From Polaribacter sp. (lineage in GTDB: Bacteria > Bacteroidota > Bacteroidia > Flavobacteriales > Flavobacteriaceae): 64,000 nucleotides of DNA. The notes under the pieces are model-generated. The model saw only the letters and a list, made by a program, of their open reading frames with translations. It made no database searches and had not been told where the DNA came from. Positions 57,379-64,000 of this stretch are shown piece by piece. Each line of letters starts with the position of its first letter. The first letter of the stretch is position 1. The stretch is taken from assembly GCA_029238315.1 (NCBI GenBank), contig JAQWGI010000026.1:62001-126000 (forward strand), in the 5' to 3' direction. A program made the translations under genes and the position numbers.

Positions 57379-58362
57379 TTATGTTGACATAATATCAGCA
57401 ACTCTTAAAAGCTCTTGATTAATTATATGCCCGCCTTTTATAGCTTCTTTAATTTCTGTTGTAATGACTTCATTGTCTTTTAAACCCACCATTAAATTGG
57501 TTTTGCTTTCTAACAATAATTCTACCGCTTTTACACCTAGTCTACTTGCTAAAACTCGATCAAAACAACTTGGCGAACCTCCTCTTTGCATGTGCCCTAA
57601 AACCGAAACTCTAACTTCGTATTCTGGTAGATTTTCTTCTACATATTTTGCTAATTCATATACGTTTTTACCAGATTTATCGCCTTCAGCGACCACAACA
57701 ATACTAGAAGATTTACCCGAATATTTACTTCTTTTTAAAGACTCTAACATTCTTTCTAATCCCAAATTTTCTTCCGGTATTAAAATTTCTTCTGCTCCTG
57801 CACCAACACCAGCATTTAAAGCGATAAAACCGGCATCCCTTCCCATTACTTCAACAAAAAACAATCTGTTGTGAGAAGAGGCTGTGTCTCTAATTTTATC
57901 AATAGCTTCAACAGCTGTATTCAATGCTGTGTCATAACCTAACGTGTGTGACGTTCCAAAAATATCATTATCAATTGTTCCAGGAATTCCGATTACAGGA
58001 AAATTAAATTCATCATTAAAAATAGTTGCACCCGTAAAAGAACCATCACCACCAATTACAACTAATGCATCAATATTATTGTTTTGTAAATGCTCAAAAG
58101 CTTTGTTACGACCCTCTTTGGTCATAAATTCCTTAGATCTTGCTGTTTTAAGAACTGTGCCGCCTTTATTGATAATATTATTAACGCTTCTTGCTTTTAA
58201 TTCGATAAAATCGCCTTCAATCATTCCTTGAAATCCACGATAAACACCAACACAATCTTTTTTGTAATACGCGCAAGTTCTAACAACCGATCTTATTGCG
58301 GCATTCATTCCTGGAGAATCTCCTCCAGAAGTCATTACTGCTATCTTTTTTATTTTCTTCAT
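57379..58362 (-). CDS. pfkA: ATP-dependent 6-phosphofructokinase
   Basis: A 327-residue enzyme that phosphorylates fructose 6-phosphate, the committed step of glycolysis. The ATP-site motif GGDSPGMNAAIRS (near 13), VYRGFQGMIEG, the VIGGDGSFTGA phosphate loop and the substrate loop PGTIDNDIFGTSHTLGYDTA are all standard. The Gly in GGDGS (where PPi-dependent enzymes have Asp) supports ATP use. It is first in a two-gene operon with gap. The start is ATG. Confidence 0.95.
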   Translation of the reverse strand: MKKIKKIAVMTSGGDSPGMNAAIRSVVRTCAYYKKDCVGVYRGFQGMIEGDFIELKARSVNNIINKGGTVLKTARSKEFMTKEGRNKAFEHLQNNNIDALVVIGGDGSFTGATIFNDEFNFPVIGIPGTIDNDIFGTSHTLGYDTALNTAVEAIDKIRDTASSHNRLFFVEVMGRDAGFIALNAGVGAGAEEILIPEENLGLERMLESLKRSKYSGKSSSIVVVAEGDKSGKNVYELAKYVEENLPEYEVRVSVLGHMQRGGSPSCFDRVLASRLGVKAVELLLESKTNLMVGLKDNEVITTEIKEAIKGGHIINQELLRVADIMST

Positions 58363-58424
58363 ATCCTTATTGTAAAGTTAAGAAATATAAAACCAATACT
58401 GCTATTTAAGAAAGAGTTTAAGAA

Positions 58425-59516
58425 TTACTTTAACGTTTTTATAAACGTTTCAATTCTTGAAAATTTTTGAGTAATTTTATTTATGAATGTAAATTGATTA
58501 ATGGCTCTATCTAGATTATGATTTTTGTGTTTCGTTTTAAAATACACATCATTATTTAGAAAATCTGTTAAGAATCTTAATCCCATCAAAAAAGGCAAAA
58601 TTTTAATACTTATTGGAAGTAAGTCTCTTTCATTTGTTGAAATACTTGTACATTTCTCAAAAAAACCTTTGGTATAACTTTCAAAAAAATCAGTATTAAA
58701 TTCAATTTTACGCACATCTGTTTCGTCTTCGTTTGCAGTATTACACAGTGTTCTGATTGCATCGCCATAATCAAAATGTAATACGCCTTTCATTACCGTA
58801 TCTGTGTCAATTAAACAAAGTGCTTTGTCTTGTTTTGAAAATAAAATATTTGAAATTTTAGTATCATTATGAGTTAAACGAAATGGTATTTTTTGCTGTT
58901 GAATTGCAGTTTCTAAAATTAACATTTCATTGAGGTGCGCTTCAATAAAAGAAATCAACTTTTTAGATTGATTTATTCTTTCTTTAGACGCAAGTGTCAA
59001 CGCCTTTTTATATTGTGCATAGCGGACAGAAACCGTATGAAAATCTTCTAGAATGGTTGTGATTTTTGAAAGTTCTAAATCTGATGTTAGTTCTAAGAAT
59101 TCACCAGTAACTTTACCAGCTTCAAAAGCAATTAAATTATTTTTTGCTTTTAAATATGTAGTTGAATCTTTTATAAATATAGACGTATTCCAATAATTAC
59201 CAGCGACATCTTTATAATAAAAAGCAGCATCTTTTGCCTCTACAAAACACAACACTTTCTGTTGAATTTTAGCTTGAGGTAAATTTTTAAATTTGTTTTG
59301 CAAATGATTGCTAACACAAACTTTGTTTTTAATTAACTCTTTAGTTTTGGTAAAAACAGAACCGTTTATTTTCTGTAAAACGTACTGTGTTTTGTGATCT
59401 GTTGTTATTAAAAAAGTATCGTTAATATGTCCGGAATTTAATTCTTGATAAGAATTAAAATTCGCTTTAATTTTAAATTGAGAAAAGATACTTTTTAATT
59501 GATTTTCCATTACCAA
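58425..59516 (-). CDS. NahK-like N-acetylhexosamine 1-kinase (aminoglycoside phosphotransferase family)
   Basis: A 363-residue APH-fold kinase. Its sequence runs parallel to what I recall of bifidobacterial NahK: GHINDTFLITT near residue 29, YVLQKINGSVF, FRLTHNDTKISNILF (catalytic Asp218), CLIDTDTVMKGVLHFDYGDAIR (Mg-binding Asp237/Asp239) and FLNNDVYFKTKHKNHNLDRA near the C-terminus. NahK phosphorylates GlcNAc or GalNAc at C1, and the related AmgK acts on MurNAc. The gene overlaps the nucleotidyltransferase gene upstream by 7 nt, so kinase and activating enzyme are made together. The start is ATG. Confidence 0.8.
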   Translation of the reverse strand: MVMENQLKSIFSQFKIKANFNSYQELNSGHINDTFLITTDHKTQYVLQKINGSVFTKTKELIKNKVCVSNHLQNKFKNLPQAKIQQKVLCFVEAKDAAFYYKDVAGNYWNTSIFIKDSTTYLKAKNNLIAFEAGKVTGEFLELTSDLELSKITTILEDFHTVSVRYAQYKKALTLASKERINQSKKLISFIEAHLNEMLILETAIQQQKIPFRLTHNDTKISNILFSKQDKALCLIDTDTVMKGVLHFDYGDAIRTLCNTANEDETDVRKIEFNTDFFESYTKGFFEKCTSISTNERDLLPISIKILPFLMGLRFLTDFLNNDVYFKTKHKNHNLDRAINQFTFINKITQKFSRIETFIKTLK

Positions 59517-60412
59517 AGTTTTGGCGGATACACAGTTTGCGCAATTAACTCTTTTACTTTATCTACCACAATTGCTTTATCCTCCTTATAAGTTACACCC
59601 ATCCATTTAGCATCGGTACTTAAAACTTTCATTGAAGCACTGCCTTTATTTATTAATTGATCTACCACAGAAGGCAAAAAGAACTCTGCCTTTAATTCTT
59701 GATGATTTTTTTCTAAAAAAGCTTCAAAAGCTACATCTAAGAATGTTAAAAAAGTTGGCGTAAACCCAAAGAAATTCATAGATACAATTGTATCACTAGA
59801 CATAATTTCTTCATTTCCAGAGTCGTTTTTATAAAGAATTTCAGCACCTTTTTTTGTAATTGCTGTTCGTTCTATAATTTGCTGTAAATTACCATTCTTG
59901 TCGGCAAAAGTTTCCCCTCTCGAAACACTTCCATTCTCAGATAAAGTATTGTAAATTGGGTAACCAACCATCGCATAATCTGTAGAAGTTTCGTTCACAT
60001 TTTTCAGATAAGAGATAATTGTTTTGTACGCATCAAGTCCGTAAAAATCATCTGCATTTATCACACAAAAATTATCTTTAATGATGTCTTTTGCTACTAG
60101 AAGAGCATGTCCTGTTCCCCAAGGTTTTGTTCGTTCGTTTTCACTATACTTAACAGGTACTTTAGAGGTTTCTTGAACAGCGTAAGCCACCTCAACTTTT
60201 CCTTCTAATTTAGCTCCAAACTCGGTTTTTACTTCTTCTAAAATATCTTTTCTAACAATAAAAACAACTTTTGTAAATCCTGCTTCAATGGCATCAAATA
60301 AAGAAAAATCCATAATCGTTTCTCCATTTTCAGAGATTCCATCTAATTGTTTTGTTCCTCCATATCTGCTTCCCATTCCTGCAGCTAATATTACTAATGT
60401 ATAGTCTTTCAT
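59510..60412 (-). CDS. sugar-1-phosphate nucleotidyltransferase
   Basis: A 300-residue GT-A-fold nucleotidyltransferase. The N-terminal NTP loop reads LAAGMGSRYGGTKQLD (residues 9-24), and the metal-binding INADDFYG lies near 118-125. A conserved KWMGVTYKEDK follows in the C-terminal part. It probably joins a sugar 1-phosphate to UTP or another NTP. Its stop overlaps the HexNAc 1-kinase gene by 7 nt and its start overlaps the tamB stop by 4 nt (ATGA). With the kinase it makes a two-step salvage route from free sugar to nucleotide sugar. The substrate is inferred. Confidence 0.85.
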   Translation of the reverse strand: MKDYTLVILAAGMGSRYGGTKQLDGISENGETIMDFSLFDAIEAGFTKVVFIVRKDILEEVKTEFGAKLEGKVEVAYAVQETSKVPVKYSENERTKPWGTGHALLVAKDIIKDNFCVINADDFYGLDAYKTIISYLKNVNETSTDYAMVGYPIYNTLSENGSVSRGETFADKNGNLQQIIERTAITKKGAEILYKNDSGNEEIMSSDTIVSMNFFGFTPTFLTFLDVAFEAFLEKNHQELKAEFFLPSVVDQLINKGSASMKVLSTDAKWMGVTYKEDKAIVVDKVKELIAQTVYPPKLW

Positions 60413-63400
60413 CTTTTAATTTTTGTTTTTATTGATTTAAACTGAGTAAAACGATTTGTTTCTGCTGTTTTCACTGAGTCTTTCTTTATATTTATTTTCT
60501 TTTCCTTTTTTAACCCTATTTTTCTTAATAAGTCTGATAAATTATTAAAATCTACTTGATAAGTTAAACCGATTCCCTGGGTATAACCTTCTTCCTCTGT
60601 TGAGTATTGTATTTCGTTTTGACGGTTAAATATAACCCCTCTAAAATTCCCTTTCTCATTTAATAATACCTCTACCTTTACTTCCCCAACAACACTTGAT
60701 TGTGTTTTTGAACCAACAGGAACTCCAACTTTTCCGTTCATAATAACTCTGTCAGAAATTTGTGTACCCACTGCAAAATTTACCAAATCGTCATTGATAA
60801 CATTGTTTACATCTGTTTTGTCTGTAATTTCATAATTAACATCAAACTGAACTTTACCATCTTCACTACTAATTAAGTTAGATATTGCACCTGTAATAGC
60901 ATTTGATGTGGTGCCAATTAAGGCGTTTGAACCATTAAAATTAGACCTATCTGGATTAAAAAACGAATTTAAAACAAGTAATGACAAGAATTGTTTTGTT
61001 TTTTCATTTACATCATTGTCATTCAATCTAAATTCTAATTCAGATGAGATGGCATTATTTACATTGGGTATTTCAATATCAAACTCTTGATTTGAATTAA
61101 ACAGTCCTCCACTAATTTTGGTAATTAAATTAACGGGTATTTTTCTATTCGAGTTAAAATTTTCTAATAATGTTGATGGATTTGCTTTTGTAGTATATAC
61201 AGCTGTAATGTTTAAATCTGCATCAGCCGGATTTCCATTCCAAGAAATAGTACTTCCTTTTTCTACACTAAATGTTTTGTTTACTAAACCACCATATTTA
61301 AACTCATACTTCCCTTCATCCACAGTAAAACCACCATCCATCGTAAACTTACCTCGGGTATCAATCTCTATTTTAATGTTTCCATTTCCTCTTCCGTTTA
61401 ATAAACTTCCGTTAGATTTATCTATCACAATTTCTGCAATTGCATCATTAGTAACGTCTAAATTTATATCTAGTTTTAAGCCTTTTAAGGCCTCAAATTC
61501 TTTAGAAGCAACTTCTTCAATAGCATCTTTGTTAGATCTAAACTCAATTAATTTATAATTGTCTACAGTTTTTATATCATTTAAAGGAATAACAAATTTT
61601 GTATTAGGATTTGTAGTTGCATTTACATCAATTAAAAGATTATCTGTAAAACCTACAATTTTAGCCGTTCCGTCAATAAAAGCAGTACCAAAATAAAGAG
61701 AGTCTTCTGTTTCTTTGGTGTCTAAAACAACTAAATTATTGGTGTCAATTTTTAAATCCATTATCCAAGATTTAAAATCTGTATGCGAAATGCTACCACT
61801 AAAATCTCCTCTAGTTTTGTACTTCGAATCAAATAAATTAAGCTTCTCAAAAATAAATGACTGTTCTTTTAGTCTAATTTTTGTAATGCCGTCAAAATCA
61901 TAATCTACATTTAAATACGGAAACAACAAACCAGCATCTTTTAATTGCAGTTCGCCATTCATATCTGGATTTCTTAAAAAACCTTTTAAACTAAAACCAC
62001 CAGATGCTTCTCCTCTTATCTTGGACAACACATCTTGACCCAGAGGGCTAAAGGCATTGAGCTTAAATTGATCTAGAGAAACATTTAAATCTATAATTGG
62101 TCGTTGACCTGCAAAGTCTAAAAATCCATCTGCAGAAATACTTTTACTACCTTTATTATCTAATGTTAATGCTACTTGGTATTTTTCGTAAGAATTTTTA
62201 GCAACCACGTCTAACAGTAAATTACCTTGCTCAAAAGAGTTGATTTTAAAATTATCAATTGCCAACAATCCTTTGGGTGAATATTGACCTTTTTTTTGCA
62301 TAAAATCTAAATCGCCATTTAAGATTCCGTTAATTGTTAAACTATCTATAACCGGTAATAAACTAGACATTTTTACATTCTTGAAATTTATTTTTAGATC
62401 TTTCTCTGTAGAATCTTTTAAAACGCCTTGAAACTTAATTTCTTGATTGTTTGATCTTAAATAAAATGGACTAATGTTAAATTCGTCTTTCTTTAAATCA
62501 AAAACAACTTTACTATTTTTATCATCTTTTGGATTAATTTTCCAAACATTATTTTCAAAATCAAAACTAGATTTTTGTATCCCTAAAACAGATTTTCTTT
62601 CTTTATTTAAGGTGTAAAAGAAATCAATATTAAATGTTTCATTAGTAGCTTTAGCGCCCTTAAACTCTGACTTTACAAACAGCGTGTCATTCTTTGTAAT
62701 ATTTAAAAGATTAAACTTTGTGGCATTAAAATAAGTTGTATTTATTTTAGAAACCATTAAATGCGTGTTGTAATATTTATTTTTAGTATTAACATCTAAA
62801 CTTAACGAATCTATTTTATTACCATATATAGTTATTTTTGGTGATAAAAAATTAAGCTTGAAATGATTGGTTCGGGCATCTATTCTTCCACTAAAAGTGG
62901 TGTTTTTATCTATAAATATTTCAGGAAAAAAAACTTCAACAATTTGATTGTAGACGTTCATATCAAAATCTAAAAATTGATTAGGAGCAATTTTATAAGG
63001 ATTGTAGTTTGCATAAATACTTCCTAAAGCATTTTGAATCATTAAGGGCAGTTCATTAAATTTAAAATTCCCTTTTAAAACACCCTTTGCTATATCATTC
63101 TGATTTAAATCTTTATTAATTTCAATATTTTTAATACTGTCATTAATGTATGAAGCAATTACTAGCTTATTAAAATTGTACGTTTTTTTAGGGCTTGTAT
63201 ATATAATATTATCAAAAGTAGCTCTACCAATTACGTCGTCAAATGTATTGCCTTTAATGTCAAATTTTAAATCACCTTTTAGCTTAGAAATACTATCTCT
63301 TGTATACAAATTTGTTTTTACTAAATCTGCCTCTTCTATAGCTGCTGTAAAGTCGTATTTATTTCTGGTTGAAGAAAAATCGACCAAACCATTTAATTTT

Positions 63401-64000
63401 AACTGTAAAAATTGATCATTAATGTTTAAATTCCCTGTAAAAAGCTTATTTAAAAATAGCCCATTAATATTAATATTTTGGTAAGTATAGTTATTAAACT
63501 CTAACTTTTTTATTGCACCAATAACACCCGAATTTATGGTTTCTAAATTAAAACCTGTTCCGTTTAAATCTAGTACTAAACTGGCTTTTCCTAAAAGTGA
63601 TTCATTAAATAATTTTCCAAAATTAAATTCATTAAGAGTTATATTCCCTATGTAATTTGCATTGTTAAAACTGGCTGTGTTAGTAAATTTTAAATCTGCT
63701 TTTGCAGAACCTATATTAGTAAAAACGTCTACCAATACATCTAGTTTATTAGTATCTATATACGTATTTCCTTTTAAACTAAAGGCTCCTAGGTTTTCAA
63801 TTTCTTTTGGCAAAAAAGTACCAAGTATATTAGGCAAAAGTAAAGTTAATGATGTATACGAGGCATTTAAATCTTCTATAGATCCTTCTAAAGAAAAACC
63901 TTTCTTTGCGTTCAATGCATTCATTAGTTTTAAATTGGCAATTAACCCTAAACCCTTGTCTGATTTTATCGCAATATCTTTTAAATTTAAATTATTTAAC
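60409..64000 (-). CDS. tamB: TamB-like translocation/assembly module protein (DUF490), 5' end outside the window
   Basis: The frame is open from the window edge to a stop at 60409, about 1197 residues of a longer protein. It is mostly repeated beta strands (VVDFS..., SLKGNTYIDT, LNGVLDG-like), the pattern of AsmA/TamB proteins that form a long groove between the membranes. The last 400 residues match the DUF490 domain (GGLVNKTFSVEKGSTISWNGNPADADLNITAVY). TamB helps move lipids and assemble outer-membrane proteins. The window-internal ATG at 63924 is not the start, because the upstream codons continue without a stop (LNNLNLKDIAIKSDKGLG). The stop overlaps the nucleotidyltransferase start. Confidence 0.9.
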   Translation of the reverse strand, partial: LNNLNLKDIAIKSDKGLGLIANLKLMNALNAKKGFSLEGSIEDLNASYTSLTLLLPNILGTFLPKEIENLGAFSLKGNTYIDTNKLDVLVDVFTNIGSAKADLKFTNTASFNNANYIGNITLNEFNFGKLFNESLLGKASLVLDLNGTGFNLETINSGVIGAIKKLEFNNYTYQNININGLFLNKLFTGNLNINDQFLQLKLNGLVDFSSTRNKYDFTAAIEEADLVKTNLYTRDSISKLKGDLKFDIKGNTFDDVIGRATFDNIIYTSPKKTYNFNKLVIASYINDSIKNIEINKDLNQNDIAKGVLKGNFKFNELPLMIQNALGSIYANYNPYKIAPNQFLDFDMNVYNQIVEVFFPEIFIDKNTTFSGRIDARTNHFKLNFLSPKITIYGNKIDSLSLDVNTKNKYYNTHLMVSKINTTYFNATKFNLLNITKNDTLFVKSEFKGAKATNETFNIDFFYTLNKERKSVLGIQKSSFDFENNVWKINPKDDKNSKVVFDLKKDEFNISPFYLRSNNQEIKFQGVLKDSTEKDLKINFKNVKMSSLLPVIDSLTINGILNGDLDFMQKKGQYSPKGLLAIDNFKINSFEQGNLLLDVVAKNSYEKYQVALTLDNKGSKSISADGFLDFAGQRPIIDLNVSLDQFKLNAFSPLGQDVLSKIRGEASGGFSLKGFLRNPDMNGELQLKDAGLLFPYLNVDYDFDGITKIRLKEQSFIFEKLNLFDSKYKTRGDFSGSISHTDFKSWIMDLKIDTNNLVVLDTKETEDSLYFGTAFIDGTAKIVGFTDNLLIDVNATTNPNTKFVIPLNDIKTVDNYKLIEFRSNKDAIEEVASKEFEALKGLKLDINLDVTNDAIAEIVIDKSNGSLLNGRGNGNIKIEIDTRGKFTMDGGFTVDEGKYEFKYGGLVNKTFSVEKGSTISWNGNPADADLNITAVYTTKANPSTLLENFNSNRKIPVNLITKISGGLFNSNQEFDIEIPNVNNAISSELEFRLNDNDVNEKTKQFLSLLVLNSFFNPDRSNFNGSNALIGTTSNAITGAISNLISSEDGKVQFDVNYEITDKTDVNNVINDDLVNFAVGTQISDRVIMNGKVGVPVGSKTQSSVVGEVKVEVLLNEKGNFRGVIFNRQNEIQYSTEEEGYTQGIGLTYQVDFNNLSDLLRKIGLKKEKKINIKKDSVKTAETNRFTQFKSIKTKIKR

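Overview
The window looks like chromosomal DNA from a marine-type member of the Flavobacteriaceae (Bacteroidota), of the Polaribacter/Tenacibaculum kind. The reasons are a strongly AT-rich composition, many perfect TAnnTTTG (-7) promoter elements, a protein with a type IX secretion C-terminal sorting domain, menaquinone genes, lipoproteins with short Bacteroidota-style signal peptides, and a monomeric NADP isocitrate dehydrogenase. Genus is an inference from gene families, not something I could test. Gene density is high. I see no prophage, insertion sequence, CRISPR array, rRNA or tRNA. Most of the window is housekeeping or envelope metabolism.

Layout. 1-1.7 kb: the end of a DegT-type sugar aminotransferase gene (cut by the window edge) and manA. 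1.9-8.5 kb: three cyclophilin-type peptidyl-prolyl isomerases, the last fused to an FKBP domain, interleaved with a divergent idi/pterin synthase pair, prfC and a protein made of three barrel-like repeats. 8.6-16.2 kb: nhaA, an M28 peptidase, a TPR lipoprotein, a CsaA-like protein, a 52-residue YqaE/Pmp3 protein and a large M14 carboxypeptidase. 16.3-26.6 kb: a COG2509 flavoprotein, a VTT membrane protein, a half-length DUF1456 protein coupled to a TlpA thioredoxin, penicillin acylase, a T9SS cargo protein, trmD and a GT39-type glycosyltransferase. 26.7-32.2 kb: rplS, a gene-free stretch holding a probable structured RNA, icd, then murQ-DUF6095-ATP-grasp.

32.3-38.6 kb is minus strand: ettA, a small membrane protein, fadH, and a doxX/FMN reductase/marR/pirin operon. 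38.8-41.2 kb: an acyl-CoA carboxylase beta subunit and a YebC protein. 41.4-48.6 kb: a long minus-strand run with two PH-domain proteins, menA, a broken lipoprotein gene, SRPBCC, VOC, menC, a CPBP protease and menE. 48.7-53.1 kb: a two-gene Fe-S/heme membrane oxidoreductase, an MCE protein and a cell-wall amidase, divergent from lptD. 55.9-64 kb: ridA, then gap-pfkA and a tamB/nucleotidyltransferase/HexNAc-1-kinase operon running off the right edge.

How the parts fit. Several blocks serve the envelope: lptD, tamB, the MCE protein, the amidase, murQ and the HexNAc kinase/nucleotidyltransferase pair. Others serve menaquinone respiration: menA/C/E and the Fe-S/heme oxidoreductase. The points most worth a second look are the structured-RNA candidate at about 27.2-27.6 kb, the exact 4-nt spacing between the -7 box and the start codon in five genes (predicted leaderless mRNAs), the NahK-like kinase/nucleotidyltransferase pair coupled to tamB, the ATP-grasp ligase linked to murQ, and the CCG-type Fe-S protein whose first half lacks most of its cysteine ligands.
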